Source: Bacteroidota bacterium
GTDB taxonomy: Bacteria > Bacteroidota > Bacteroidia > Bacteroidales > UBA12077
Reading direction: 5' to 3'
NCBI GenBank assembly: GCA_020444275.1
Contig: JAHLLG010000002.1
Location: 340,266 to 404,265, forward strand
Length of the DNA: 64,000 nt
Below the pieces are notes generated by a model. That model saw nothing but the letters and a program-made list of their open reading frames with translations. It searched no databases and was not told where the DNA came from. Below, piece after piece: positions 8,737 to 19,338 of the stretch. The position numbers and the translations under genes are program-made. The stretch's first letter is position 1, and each line of letters begins with the position of its first letter.

Positions 8737-11700
8737 ATGAAAAAGATCTTACTTATTTCAACGTTTTTAATTGTCTCACTACAAATTTTTGCTCAACAAG
8801 TAAATATAGAAGGAGTAGTTACTTCTGCTGACGATGGGCAGACTTTACCAGGTGTTACAATATTAGAAAAAGGAACCAACAACGGAACTGTTACTGACAT
8901 TAATGGATATTATAAAATAGCAGTTTCGCCCGAGGCAACTCTCCAATTTTCTTACGTTGGTATGGAATCGCAAGAAGTTCAAATATTAGGACGTTCTAAA
9001 ATTGATATTGCGTTACGTACCTCAGCTACTGATCTTGATGAGGTAGTTGTTATTGGTTATGGTGTGCAGAAAAAAAGTTTAGTAACTGGTGCTATATCAA
9101 AGGTTGATGCAGATGATTTAGAACAAAATCAGGTGCGAATAGAACAAGCTTTGCAAGGTAAAACTGCAGGTGTTAATATCATGCAAGAGTCTGGATCACC
9201 AGGAGGAGGTTTAACAGTAAGAATAAGAGGAACTGGAACTAATAAAAATTCAAATCCTTTATTTGTTGTAGATGGAATGAGAACAGGAGGAATTGAATAT
9301 TTAAATCCTAATGATATAGCATCTATTGAAATCCTGAAAGATGCTGCGTCTGCTGCTATCTACGGTGCTGAAGCAGCCAATGGTGTTGTTTTAGTTACCA
9401 CTAAATCTGGCACAAAAGATAAATCAACCATATCATATAACGGATATTATGGAATGCAAGAAGCGCGAAATATTACTGAGGTATTGAACGCACAACAGTA
9501 TGCTACTTATTTTAGAGATGGTCTAGAACACGAATTAAGAAGTAAAAATCCGAATATTACTGATGAAGCAGTTAATAATTCACTTGACGCGGCTTATCCA
9601 TTTAACCCCGATACATTAGGAGCAGGAACTGATTGGATGAATGAGATTTACACACCGGCTCCTATACAAGAGCATAATATATCGGTAACAGGAGGAAATG
9701 AAAAAACTTCAGTATTCTTTTCAGGTTCTTACTTAACGCAAGATGGAATAGTTGGAGGTTCAAAAGCTAATTTTGAGAGATATACAGCAAGATTGAATGC
9801 AGACCATCAGGCAAAAGATTGGTTATCTGTAGGTGGAAAATTGTCTTTCACTCATTTTGAAAGAAAGTCAATTGATGAAAATAATGAGTTTGGAGGAGTT
9901 ATTTCAAATGCCATGAATATTGATCCTTTAACACCGGTATATTATAATGATACGAGTCAGTTTCCAGATATGTATAAAGATCAGATTTATGATAATTTTG
10001 ATGATATAGATAATTCATCGTTAAGTGCTGGTGATAAAGGTTATTATGGAATGTCAAAATATGTACAGAACGAAATTCGTAACCCCAGAGCACAAATTGA
10101 CAATAATCACAATTCATATTATCAGGATAAAGTATTGGGAGGCGTTAATTTAACAATTACACCTATAGAAGGTTTAGTTTTTAAAACAGCGTATGATATT
10201 GATTTAGCCTATGGTAATAATAATTGGTGGACTCCAAGGTATTATTACCATTCTGTAAACTATAATTACCTAAGTAGTGTAAATCAAACTGTAGAACGCT
10301 GGTTTACATGGCAATGGGAAAATACCTTAAATTACTCAAAACAATTAGGATTACATGATGTGAATGTTCTTGCTGGTAATACCTTAAGAGATTATAGTTT
10401 TTATTATTTCGGGGGATTAGGTGAAGGTTTACAGGAAGAATCCTGGGATTTTGCTGTTTTTGATGCGGTCTTAAGTGATTCAACAAAATCGGCTGTTTCC
10501 GGAAGAAGAAATGAAGATAACAGGCTGGTTTCTTATTTTGGTAGAGTAAACTACAATTATGATGGTCGTTATATGGTTGGTGTAACCTTGCGTGCTGATG
10601 CCTCTTCTAAACTAAGTAGTGCAAACAGAACGCAATATTTCCCTTCTGTATCTGTAGGATGGGTTGCATCTAATGAAAGTTTCTGGAATTTTACTCCAGT
10701 TACTTTTGCAAAACTTCGCTTTAGCTGGGGACAAAACGGATCCATACAATCTTTAAGTAATTTTGAGTACGTTTCGCTTATTACAAGTGGAGCAGAGCCA
10801 AGTTACTATTTAAGCGGCGGGACAAGACTTACTGGAGCGGAGCCATCTCAATTGAGTAACCCAGACTTAATTTGGGAAACTTCAGAACAAACCAATATTG
10901 GTCTTGACTTAAGATTTTTAAATGACCGCTTAACGTTTACTGCAGATTACTACAAAAAAGTAACAAAAGGGTTAATAACTACGGCATCTATACCATTATA
11001 TGTTGGTAATGATAAACCAAATGCAAATTCAGGGGATATTACAAATCAGGGAGTTGAACTAGAGTTAGGTTTTAGAGGACAAATGGGCGAATTTAAATAT
11101 AATATTGGATTAAACGCAGCATATAATAAAAATGAAGTTACATCACTTGAGTCTCCATTGTTAGGTGCTAATTTAGGTACTACTGGTGCTATTACAAGAT
11201 CTGATGAAGGAAAACCTGTGTGGTATTTTTATGGATATGAGGCAGATGGTATCTTTGATTCTTTTGATGACATTAATGCATATATAAATGATGATGGTGA
11301 TCCAATCCAACCCAATGCAATTCCCGGCGATGTTAGGTTCGTAGATATTGATGGAAATGGAAAAATAGATGAAGATGATAAAACTATGATTGGAAATCCG
11401 CATCCTGATTGGACATTTGGTTTAAATACTAATTTTAGTTACAAGGATTTTGATTTAACGATATTCTTAAGTGGTACATTAGGAAATGATGTGTATTATG
11501 GAGCATATAGAACTGATCTGGATGCTAATAATAAACCACTTTATTTTTATGAGAATGCATGGACCCCAGATAATCAAACAGATGACTTTCCTCGTTATAC
11601 AGTAAATAGTAATCAAAACTTCTCTCACAATAGTATGTTTGTATTTGATGGTAGTCATATACGCTTGCAAAATATTGAACTGGGGTATTCATTGAGTAAA

Positions 11701-11904
11701 CCGGTTTTAGAAAAGATTCACATTGAAAAGTTGAGATTATATGTTTCAGGAAGAAATTTATTTGTACTAACTAACTATCCTGGAGCTGATCCTGAAGTAG
11801 GAAATTCGGTTGGAGATGATAATAATAAAACGAGTATTGGTATAGATAGAGGATTATATCCAAGGCCTCGCATTATTTCATTCGGAATTAATCTATCAAT
11901 ATAA
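8737..11904 (+). CDS. susC: SusC-type TonB-dependent outer-membrane transporter
   Basis: A 1055-residue energy-dependent importer of oligosaccharides across the outer membrane, working with SusD as its lid. Features in order: signal peptide (residues 1-20), a carboxypeptidase-regulatory-like domain (about 22-96) with GVTILEKGTNNGTVTD, a TonB box DEVVVIGYG (101-109), a plug domain with SVFVVDGMR-type strand and DAASAAIYG, and a long TonB-dependent barrel ending in an aromatic-poor FGINLSI strand. Length is normal for the SusC group. It is the first gene of the main operon and is followed after 24 bases by susD. The cargo is inferred to be laminarin oligosaccharides from the GH16/GH17/GH3 neighbours. 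Confidence 0.96.
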   Translation: MKKILLISTFLIVSLQIFAQQVNIEGVVTSADDGQTLPGVTILEKGTNNGTVTDINGYYKIAVSPEATLQFSYVGMESQEVQILGRSKIDIALRTSATDLDEVVVIGYGVQKKSLVTGAISKVDADDLEQNQVRIEQALQGKTAGVNIMQESGSPGGGLTVRIRGTGTNKNSNPLFVVDGMRTGGIEYLNPNDIASIEILKDAASAAIYGAEAANGVVLVTTKSGTKDKSTISYNGYYGMQEARNITEVLNAQQYATYFRDGLEHELRSKNPNITDEAVNNSLDAAYPFNPDTLGAGTDWMNEIYTPAPIQEHNISVTGGNEKTSVFFSGSYLTQDGIVGGSKANFERYTARLNADHQAKDWLSVGGKLSFTHFERKSIDENNEFGGVISNAMNIDPLTPVYYNDTSQFPDMYKDQIYDNFDDIDNSSLSAGDKGYYGMSKYVQNEIRNPRAQIDNNHNSYYQDKVLGGVNLTITPIEGLVFKTAYDIDLAYGNNNWWTPRYYYHSVNYNYLSSVNQTVERWFTWQWENTLNYSKQLGLHDVNVLAGNTLRDYSFYYFGGLGEGLQEESWDFAVFDAVLSDSTKSAVSGRRNEDNRLVSYFGRVNYNYDGRYMVGVTLRADASSKLSSANRTQYFPSVSVGWVASNESFWNFTPVTFAKLRFSWGQNGSIQSLSNFEYVSLITSGAEPSYYLSGGTRLTGAEPSQLSNPDLIWETSEQTNIGLDLRFLNDRLTFTADYYKKVTKGLITTASIPLYVGNDKPNANSGDITNQGVELELGFRGQMGEFKYNIGLNAAYNKNEVTSLESPLLGANLGTTGAITRSDEGKPVWYFYGYEADGIFDSFDDINAYINDDGDPIQPNAIPGDVRFVDIDGNGKIDEDDKTMIGNPHPDWTFGLNTNFSYKDFDLTIFLSGTLGNDVYYGAYRTDLDANNKPLYFYENAWTPDNQTDDFPRYTVNSNQNFSHNSMFVFDGSHIRLQNIELGYSLSKPVLEKIHIEKLRLYVSGRNLFVLTNYPGADPEVGNSVGDDNNKTSIGIDRGLYPRPRIISFGINLSI

Positions 11905-11928
11905 TGTATAACCATTAAAATTAATATA

Positions 11929-13431
11929 ATGAAATCAATAAAATATATATTAGTTCTAATAGCAATTTTTTCTACCAGTTGTTCGGACTGGTTAGAAATG
12001 GATCCTGTTGGAGAAAAATTTGAAAGTAATTTTTACCAAACTGAAGAAGATATTTTTCAAGGTTTGGTTGCTACCTATTCCATGCTACAACCCAAGTATT
12101 ATAACAACTGGTCATCATATTATTTCTTAGCTAACTTTCCATCAGATGATTCAGAAGTGGTTGGTGGTGGTTCAGGAGATAGACCTGAATATCATGCAAT
12201 TGCTGATTTTAAGATGTTGCCAACAAATACTGCAATACTGGAATTATGGAGAAGAGGATTTTACGGTGTTAATCGTGCAAATGCAGTAATCTTAAATGCG
12301 AATCCGGAGGCTTCAGCAAAATCAAAAGAATATATTGCCGAAGCAAAATTCTTAAGAGCCTATTTTTACTTTGAATTAGTAAGATTTTTTGGTGACGTTC
12401 CTCTTATTACAAAACAACTTTTGCCAGGTGAATATGACCAACCACGAGTTGATGCAGCGATTGTATACCAACAGATTATTACCGATTTACAAGAGGCGAT
12501 TACAGATTTGGCTGACGCACCTTCTGAAAACTATCGGGCAAGTAAAGGAGCCGGATATTCATTATTGGGAAAAGTTTATTTGTATATGGCATCACCTTAT
12601 TACCAGCAGCGATACAACTTTGAACTTGGCGCTACAGATTACTATCAATTAGCGATGCAACAATTTCAAGAAGTCTATGGACAATATGCTTTGGAACCAA
12701 ATTACGATGATATTTGGAGTTATGAACATGAGCATGGTGTAGAATCAATTTTCGAAATTGAATATGCTAATATAGCCAGAGGAGGAGATTGGGGTAATGG
12801 TAGAGTTAACGGTGGAAATATTGATGTTCAAATGTCAGGACCACGAGGTATTTCAACAGATACATTAAATGCTGGTTGGGGATTCGATATGGTTTCAACT
12901 GATCTTATTGCTTTGTATGATGCTGAAGGAGATGTTGTAAGAAAAGATGGAACTGCATATGGAGAAGCATTTTTAACTTCAATTGGTGCCTCAAGTTGGG
13001 AGAAAAATGATGGGTATACCGGTTGGTTCAGTAAGAAAAGAGCTCCATGGGCACATCTTACCTTTAATAGTAGTGCAGAATGGAATTATGAAACCAATGA
13101 AAGGGTGATTAGATATGGAGATGTGCTGTTGATGATGGCAGAAGCGGCACTAGGTGGTGGAACAGGTAATCCGGATACTTATTTTAATGAAGTTAGACAA
13201 AGAGCCGGTCTTGGAACTATTTCAGGTGTTACTTTAGCTGATATCAAAAAGGAAAGAAGGTTAGAGTTAGCTATGGAGGGTTTTAGATATTTCGATTTGG
13301 TTCGTTGGGGAGATGCACCATCTGTTTTAAGCGATCGTGGTTTTAAAGAGGGAACTCATGAGGTTTTCCCGATACCACAAGATGAAATCATTAATTCAAA
13401 TTATACATTAACACAAAATGATGGATATTAA
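11929..13431 (+). CDS. susD: SusD-family surface glycan-binding lipoprotein
   Basis: A 500-residue SusD/RagB protein that caps the SusC barrel and binds the oligosaccharide. The signal peptide ends in the lipobox STSC (Cys18). The N-terminal DPVGEKFESNFYQTEEDIFQ, the TPR-containing AEAKFLRAYFYFELVRFFGDVP, and the C-terminal ERRLELAMEGFRYFDLVRWG and FPIPQDEI segments are classic SusD landmarks. Aromatic residues in the middle region would line the binding site. The stop codon lies in the loop of a perfect 14-bp hairpin (13415-13448), which may set the expression ratio between susCD and the enzyme genes downstream. Confidence 0.95.
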   Translation: MKSIKYILVLIAIFSTSCSDWLEMDPVGEKFESNFYQTEEDIFQGLVATYSMLQPKYYNNWSSYYFLANFPSDDSEVVGGGSGDRPEYHAIADFKMLPTNTAILELWRRGFYGVNRANAVILNANPEASAKSKEYIAEAKFLRAYFYFELVRFFGDVPLITKQLLPGEYDQPRVDAAIVYQQIITDLQEAITDLADAPSENYRASKGAGYSLLGKVYLYMASPYYQQRYNFELGATDYYQLAMQQFQEVYGQYALEPNYDDIWSYEHEHGVESIFEIEYANIARGGDWGNGRVNGGNIDVQMSGPRGISTDTLNAGWGFDMVSTDLIALYDAEGDVVRKDGTAYGEAFLTSIGASSWEKNDGYTGWFSKKRAPWAHLTFNSSAEWNYETNERVIRYGDVLLMMAEAALGGGTGNPDTYFNEVRQRAGLGTISGVTLADIKKERRLELAMEGFRYFDLVRWGDAPSVLSDRGFKEGTHEVFPIPQDEIINSNYTLTQNDGY

Positions 13432-13448
13432 TGCATATCCATCATTTT
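13415..13448 (+). promoter_or_regulatory. Perfect 14-bp hairpin spanning the susD stop codon
   Basis: AAAATGATGGATAT (13415-13428) pairs without mismatch with ATATCCATCATTTT (13435-13448). The six-base loop contains the TAA stop of susD. The U-rich 3' arm gives it the look of a partial terminator or an RNA-stabilising end between susCD and the glycosidase genes. Confidence 0.65.
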
Positions 13449-13485
13449 AATCGTTGAACTATATCCTTTAATATAATTTATTTAG

Positions 13486-15492
13486 ATGATCCGGAAGAAG
13501 ATTTTTGTTCTGTTAGCAATTTTTCTAAGTGTTCAATCTATTGATAACCTGAACGCACAGTCCTGTTATGAGTTAGTTTGGAATGATGAATTTAATTACA
13601 ATGGTTTACCAGACTCAACCAAATGGTATTTTGAAGAAGGTGGTACAGGTTGGGGTAATAACGAATTACAATATTATACTTCAAAACGTATAGAGAATGC
13701 ATATGTGGAGAATGGCTATTTGACCATCGAAGCCAGAAAAGAAGATTATAACGGAAAGGATTATACTTCTGCAAGGTTAATAACATACCCCAATGGACAC
13801 TCCTGGAAGTATGGTAAAATAGAAGCTCGAATTAAACTGCCTTATGGCCAGGGAATTTGGCCAGCTTTTTGGATGCTTGGTGATGGAATATTTGAAGGAA
13901 CACCTTGGCCGGGTTGCGGAGAAATTGACATTATGGAAATGGTTGGTGGCGGTGAAGGTAAAGATGATGTAATTTATGGAACCATGCATTATGACGATAA
14001 TGGACATGCTGAGTATGGAGATTCTTACCAACTATCGGAAGGAATATTTGCAGATGATTTTCATGTTTTTAGTATCGAATGGACGCAAACTCAATTGAAA
14101 TGGTATGTTGATGGTATTAAATATCATGAAGCAAGTTTAATACCTAGCTACCTTAGCGAATTTCAAAAGGAGTTTTTTATTCTATTAAATATAGCTGTTG
14201 GCGGTAACTGGCCAGGTAATCCGGATGGAAGTACAGTCTTTCCGCAAAAAATGATGGTGGATTATGTGCGCGTGTATCAATTGGATAACCAACCTGAAAT
14301 TACGGGTTTCGATTTAGTTAATAAAGCACAAAAGAATGTTACTTATAGTACAGTAGAGTCAGAAGATTTTAGCTATAATTGGACTGTACCTAGTGGTGCA
14401 ACGATAACTGGGGGTCAGGGCACGAGTTCAATATCGGTTAACTGGGGGTGTGCTGATGGTGATGTTACATGTCAACTTACAACCAATTGTTCAACCTATA
14501 ACCTAACTAAAAATATTCAAGCCCAACCCATTGAGATTACTGGTCAGGAAAAAATTGAACCTTCAAGTGAAAACCTTAGCTATTCGATTTCAGAATTAGA
14601 CGCTACCAATTATACATGGGAAGTTCCCAATGATGCTGAATTTGTTGGTGATTCTGACACAAATGTCGTATTTGTAAATTGGGGTAGCGAATCAGGTTAC
14701 GTAATTGTTAGTGCAGAAACAAATTGCGGTGATCAACACGATTCAATTTATGTAGAAGCTATAAAACAGCTACCTTACCCGGATCCTAACTCTAAACACA
14801 AAATTCCGGGAACCATTGAGGCAATCGATTATGATACAGGTGGCGAAGGAATTGCTTACCATGATGCTGATGTAGAAAATCAAGGTACCGGGTTACGACA
14901 AGATGAAGGTGTAGACACTGAATATAATGATGGAGGTCAGAATATTGGATGGATAAAATCCGGAGAGTGGGTTGAGTATTCAGTTGATGTTGAAAGTAGC
15001 GGTCCGCACGATATTGAATTACGTGTTGCTTCTCTAAATGGAGGAGGACAAATGGAAATATATTTTAGTAATGAAAATAGAACTGGAATTATTGATATTC
15101 CAAGCACAGGTTCATGGACCAGTTTTACTTCAATATATTTATCGGATATTCAACTGTATGATACAGATACATTGATGAAGTTAAATTTTGTTGTTGGAGA
15201 TTTTAATATTAGCAGGCTCATATTTGGCAACGAAACAACTTCAAAAACAGACCTTTATAATCCTACTAATGCTATTGGTTTATTCCCTAACCCAGCTAGT
15301 GATATAATATATTTAAGTAATCATCTGGTAGAGTTTGAATATTCGATTATTAGCTTATTAGGAAATGTTGTACAAAGAGGTGTTATATCACCAGGAATGA
15401 GTATTGATATAAGCAACATTAATCCAGGAACTTATTATTTACAGCTTGTGAATAAAAATCAAGTAATAACCTTAAAGTTTATCAAACTGTAA
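13486..15492 (+). CDS. GH16 laminarinase with PKD-like domains, CBM6 and T9SS tail
   Basis: A secreted endo-beta-1,3-glucanase of 668 residues. It has a signal peptide (1-25, ending NLNAQ) and a GH16 domain (about 26-265) with the catalytic motif GEIDIMEMVG, the nucleophile at Glu146 and the acid/base at Glu151. Two Ig/PKD-like repeats follow (about 270-430, each with a VNWG strand), then a CBM6 (about 440-580; IEAIDYDTGGEG, GEWVEYSVDV). A type IX secretion sorting domain (about 590-668; LFPNPASD...GTYYLQL) closes the protein. The MEMVG form and the short loops point to the laminarinase branch (GH16_3) rather than agarase or carrageenase. The sorting domain implies release or cell-surface attachment through T9SS, so this enzyme should make the first cut in the polysaccharide outside the cell. 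Confidence 0.94.
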   Translation: MIRKKIFVLLAIFLSVQSIDNLNAQSCYELVWNDEFNYNGLPDSTKWYFEEGGTGWGNNELQYYTSKRIENAYVENGYLTIEARKEDYNGKDYTSARLITYPNGHSWKYGKIEARIKLPYGQGIWPAFWMLGDGIFEGTPWPGCGEIDIMEMVGGGEGKDDVIYGTMHYDDNGHAEYGDSYQLSEGIFADDFHVFSIEWTQTQLKWYVDGIKYHEASLIPSYLSEFQKEFFILLNIAVGGNWPGNPDGSTVFPQKMMVDYVRVYQLDNQPEITGFDLVNKAQKNVTYSTVESEDFSYNWTVPSGATITGGQGTSSISVNWGCADGDVTCQLTTNCSTYNLTKNIQAQPIEITGQEKIEPSSENLSYSISELDATNYTWEVPNDAEFVGDSDTNVVFVNWGSESGYVIVSAETNCGDQHDSIYVEAIKQLPYPDPNSKHKIPGTIEAIDYDTGGEGIAYHDADVENQGTGLRQDEGVDTEYNDGGQNIGWIKSGEWVEYSVDVESSGPHDIELRVASLNGGGQMEIYFSNENRTGIIDIPSTGSWTSFTSIYLSDIQLYDTDTLMKLNFVVGDFNISRLIFGNETTSKTDLYNPTNAIGLFPNPASDIIYLSNHLVEFEYSIISLLGNVVQRGVISPGMSIDISNINPGTYYLQLVNKNQVITLKFIKL

Positions 15493-15508
15493 ATTCTTAC
15501 TGTGATAT

Positions 15509-17761
15509 ATGAGAAAAACCAAACTTCATATCATTTTTATATTCGGGATTATTATGGCTTTCGCTTGCGATTCTTCAAAATTTTCAAAAGAAATGATTAC
15601 TGAATTAAAAGTTGATTCTCTATTACAGGAGATGACCATTGAGGAAAAAATAGGACAAATGAACCAATTGATGAATTTCGTCGATTCAATGCCGTTAGAT
15701 CCTTATTTCTACGATTTAATTAAACAAGGTAAGGTGGGTTCAGCAATAAATGTTTTTTCTCCAGAAATGATCCAAGAAATGCAACGTATTGCTTTTGAAG
15801 AAAGCAGGTTAGGAATTCCTCTTTTAATAGGTCGTGATGTTATTCATGGATATCGAACCATATTCCCTGTAAATATTGGGTTAGCTGCTACATTTAATCC
15901 CGAACTGGTTATGGAAACAGCTCAAATTGCGGCAATGGAAGCAAGATCGGAAGGTGTAAACTGGACTTTTGCTCCTATGATGGATATTTCACGTGATCCA
16001 CGGTGGGGAAGAATGGTAGAAAGTAGTGGTGAAGATCCATATTTAACCGAACAAATAGCAATAGCCAGTGTAAGAGGATTTCAGGGTAATGATCTTTCAA
16101 ACAAAAATAGTATTGCCGCTACCGCCAAACATTATGTTGGCTATGGAGCAGCCATTGGTGGTCGCGATTATAATACGACTTTGATTCCGGAAACCGAACT
16201 AAGAAATATCTACCTTAAACCTTTTAAAGCTGCTGTTCAGGAAAATGTAGCTTCGATAATGTCTGGTTTTAATGAACTTAACGGGGTACCTACCAGTGGA
16301 AATGTATACACTATTAGAAATATACTAAAAAGTGAATGGGGATTTAAAGGGTTTGTGGTAAGCGATTGGGCATCCATAAAAAACTTACAAGTACACGGAT
16401 ATGCTAAAGATAGTTTAGATGCTGCGCAAAAAGCAATTCAAGCTGGTGTTGATATGGATATGTGCAGTAATTATTATTCAGAGAATCTTAAACAGCTTAT
16501 AGAACAAGGAATTATTGAAGAAGAACTTATTGATGATGCAGTACGGAGAATTCTAACAGTTAAAGTAGAGTTAGGGCTTTTTGAAAATCCTTATGCCACT
16601 TCGGAGAATGAGTTATTAACCGAAAAAGCGTTAGATGTAGCAAAAAAAGCTGTGATTCAAAGTACTGTTTTGCTGCAAAACAAAAATGATGTTCTACCAT
16701 TATCTAAAAATAATAAAAAAGTGGCTGTTATTGGTCCTCTGGCCAATGCGCCATACGAGCAAATGGGAACTTGGGTTTTTGATGGGAACGAAGAAAATTC
16801 AGTAACTCCATTAGCAGCAATTCAAGAATATTTAGGTGCAGATAGAGTTAATTATGCACCTGGACTAGAAATAAGTAGATCACTAGATAAGAAGGGGTTC
16901 AATAAAGCAATTAATGCAGCACGTAATTCCGATGTTGTGTTATTGTTTATGGGTGATGAGTCTATATTAACAGGCGAGGCACATAGTCGTGCCATGCTTA
17001 CTCTTCCCGGAAGCCAGAATGAATTGATTCATGCAATTAGTCAATTAGGGAAGCCAACTGTATTAGTCATTATGACTGGGGTAATACATATGGTTGAACC
17101 GTATTTAAAGGAAGTAGACGCTCTATTCTACGGATGGCATCCGGGTACTATGGGAGGTCCTGGGTACGTCGATCTGTTATTTGGTTTGGAATCTCCGTCC
17201 GCTAAATTACCAATGACATTTCCTCGTACCGAAGGGCAAATCCCTATTTATTACAACCATAACAGAACAGGTCATCCTCCTTCAGATGAAAGCTGGGTTA
17301 AGATGTACGATATTCCGGTAAAAGCGTGGCAAACATCTTTAGGAAATACAAGCCATTACCTGGATTTTGGATTTGAACCTCTGTTTGAATTTGGTTTTGG
17401 ATTATCCTATACAGAATTTAATTATAGTGATATCAAACTTTCTAAGAATGTAATATCGAATAAAGATTCCTTGATTATTACAGCAAAAATTAAAAACATT
17501 GGAGGAGTTCAGGCCGAAGATGTTGCACAGTTATACATTCGCGATTTAGTTGGAAGTATTGTTCGTCCGGTAAAGGAACTGAAACGATTTAAAAGAGTGA
17601 GATTAAATCCTGGTGAAGAAAAAATAGTTGAATTTACATTGTATCCAGAAGATTTAAAATTTCATAATGGTGAACAGTGGGTGATAGAATCTGGCGAATT
17701 TCATGTCTGGGTTGGTAATAGCTCAAAAGCATCTCTTAGGTCAGAATTTGAATTAAAATAA
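15509..17761 (+). CDS. GH3 beta-glucosidase lipoprotein
   Basis: A 750-residue exo-acting GH3 enzyme that would remove glucose from beta-1,3 (or beta-1,6-branched) oligosaccharides. The lipobox AFAC follows a short signal peptide, so it is anchored in the periplasm or on the outer membrane. The (beta/alpha)8 domain shows RDPRWGRMVESSGEDPYL, KHYVGYGA, and the nucleophile Asp286 in VVSDWAS. The alpha/beta sandwich contains GDESILTGEAHSR, with the likely acid/base glutamate in GEAHSR. A fibronectin-type III-like C-terminal domain (KELKRFKRVRLNPGE) completes the usual BglX-like architecture. It starts 16 bases after the GH16 gene within the operon. Confidence 0.94.
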   Translation: MRKTKLHIIFIFGIIMAFACDSSKFSKEMITELKVDSLLQEMTIEEKIGQMNQLMNFVDSMPLDPYFYDLIKQGKVGSAINVFSPEMIQEMQRIAFEESRLGIPLLIGRDVIHGYRTIFPVNIGLAATFNPELVMETAQIAAMEARSEGVNWTFAPMMDISRDPRWGRMVESSGEDPYLTEQIAIASVRGFQGNDLSNKNSIAATAKHYVGYGAAIGGRDYNTTLIPETELRNIYLKPFKAAVQENVASIMSGFNELNGVPTSGNVYTIRNILKSEWGFKGFVVSDWASIKNLQVHGYAKDSLDAAQKAIQAGVDMDMCSNYYSENLKQLIEQGIIEEELIDDAVRRILTVKVELGLFENPYATSENELLTEKALDVAKKAVIQSTVLLQNKNDVLPLSKNNKKVAVIGPLANAPYEQMGTWVFDGNEENSVTPLAAIQEYLGADRVNYAPGLEISRSLDKKGFNKAINAARNSDVVLLFMGDESILTGEAHSRAMLTLPGSQNELIHAISQLGKPTVLVIMTGVIHMVEPYLKEVDALFYGWHPGTMGGPGYVDLLFGLESPSAKLPMTFPRTEGQIPIYYNHNRTGHPPSDESWVKMYDIPVKAWQTSLGNTSHYLDFGFEPLFEFGFGLSYTEFNYSDIKLSKNVISNKDSLIITAKIKNIGGVQAEDVAQLYIRDLVGSIVRPVKELKRFKRVRLNPGEEKIVEFTLYPEDLKFHNGEQWVIESGEFHVWVGNSSKASLRSEFELK

Positions 17762-17777
17762 AGCATAAAAAGAAAAA

Positions 17778-19334
17778 ATGAATAAAGCATATATAGTTCG
17801 TGTCGCATTAATTGTTGCTTTGGGTGGATTTCTTATGGGTTTTGATGCATCGGTAATATCCGGTGTTGTACGTTTTATTGAGCCCTACTTTGAATTAACA
17901 AAAATGCAGTTAGGATGGGCCGTAGCTTGTTTAACCTTGGTTGCTACAATTACCATGTTAGTTGCAGGACCTATTAGTGATAAAATTGGTAGAAAAAAGG
18001 TTCTAACATTTGCAGCTGTATTCTTTGCTATTTCTGCAATAACATCTGCACTAGCAACAGAATTTTGGTTTTTTATTGTTGCACGTATGTTGGGAGGAAT
18101 AGGAGTTGGTGCTGCGTTGATTATTGCTCCAATGTATATCGCAGAAATTTCTCCACCTAAAGCTAGAGGTAGGCTGGTTTCTTTCAATCAGTTAAATATT
18201 GTATTGGGAATATCTGTTGCATTCTTCTCTAATTATATCATTCTTAAGTTAAGTAGTTCAGATTTAGGATGGATAAAAACATTGCAGGCTGATGAACATG
18301 CCTGGAGATATATGCTGGGTGTAGAAGCTATTCCAGCTTTATTATATTTTGTTTGTTTGTTTTTTGTTCCTAAAAGTCCACGTTGGCTGGCTCTTCAAGG
18401 ATTTGAAAATAAAGCACTTGCTATTATGAAAAGAGCAAGTGGTGAAGCTATTGCATTAGAAGAGTTCAAAGCGATTAAACATAGCCTCACAACTGATTCA
18501 AAGAAAGAAAAAGCACATATCAAAGAATTGTTTAAACCTGCCATGAAACTGGTTTTGCTCATTGGAATTGTGATCGCCATTACACAGCAGATAACAGGAA
18601 TAAATGCAGTATTCTTTTATGCTCCTATGATTTTTGAACAATCTGGAGTTGGTGTTGATGCTTCTTTTTCGCAAGCCATATGGGTTGGATTAACAAATCT
18701 CATTTTTACGTTTGTTGCAATTTGGTTGATTGATAAGATTGGTCGAAAACCACTACTCATGATAGGTTTATCAGGTATAATTATTTCTATGTTTGTTATT
18801 GGAATGGCCTTTAAAACAGCTATGTATAAGCTAGACTCGAAAAAAGTGAAAGAATTAACAGAGATTATCCAAAATGATAAATTGTATCAGTTGGAAAACA
18901 GACAATTTAACAGTGATGTCGAATTTAGAACTGAACTTCAAACGGTTTTTGGAGAAGATTTAAATAAAGAGCAGGAAAAGCTATTACTAACAAAGGCTAT
19001 AAATATCAATCCAATGTTAGTATTATTTGGCATAATAGGATTTGTCGCATCGTTTGCCTGTTCGTTAGGTCCAGTAATGTGGGTTTTGTTTTCGGAACTG
19101 TTTCCTAACCGCCTTAGAGGTCTGGCAATTTCATTTGCCGGAACTATAAATTCAGCTTTTAGTTTTTTGGTTCAGTTAGTATTTCCTTGGGAGTTAGATA
19201 AGTTAGGCAACTCAAATACATTTTTTATTTATGGTCTGTTTGCAATTATTGGCCTTATTATTTTAAAAATTTACCTGCCAGAAACAAAAGGAAAGTCATT
19301 AGAAGAATTAGAACAAATATTGGTTAAAAGTTAA
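17778..19334 (+). CDS. MFS sugar porter (XylE/GLUT type)
   Basis: A 518-residue inner-membrane permease with twelve predicted helices, probably a proton-coupled monosaccharide importer. Sugar-porter signatures are present: DKIGRKKVLTF after helix 2, ISPPKARGRLVSFNQL, PKSPRWL before the central loop, QQITGINAVFFYAP in helix 7, DKIGRKPLL, and PETKGKSLEELE at the C-terminus. A roughly 60-residue charged insertion sits between helices 9 and 10 and is common in Bacteroidota sugar porters. Within the operon it would carry free glucose released by GH3 into the cytoplasm. The exact substrate is inferred. Confidence 0.92.
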   Translation: MNKAYIVRVALIVALGGFLMGFDASVISGVVRFIEPYFELTKMQLGWAVACLTLVATITMLVAGPISDKIGRKKVLTFAAVFFAISAITSALATEFWFFIVARMLGGIGVGAALIIAPMYIAEISPPKARGRLVSFNQLNIVLGISVAFFSNYIILKLSSSDLGWIKTLQADEHAWRYMLGVEAIPALLYFVCLFFVPKSPRWLALQGFENKALAIMKRASGEAIALEEFKAIKHSLTTDSKKEKAHIKELFKPAMKLVLLIGIVIAITQQITGINAVFFYAPMIFEQSGVGVDASFSQAIWVGLTNLIFTFVAIWLIDKIGRKPLLMIGLSGIIISMFVIGMAFKTAMYKLDSKKVKELTEIIQNDKLYQLENRQFNSDVEFRTELQTVFGEDLNKEQEKLLLTKAININPMLVLFGIIGFVASFACSLGPVMWVLFSELFPNRLRGLAISFAGTINSAFSFLVQLVFPWELDKLGNSNTFFIYGLFAIIGLIILKIYLPETKGKSLEELEQILVKS

Positions 19335-19338
19335 AAAA

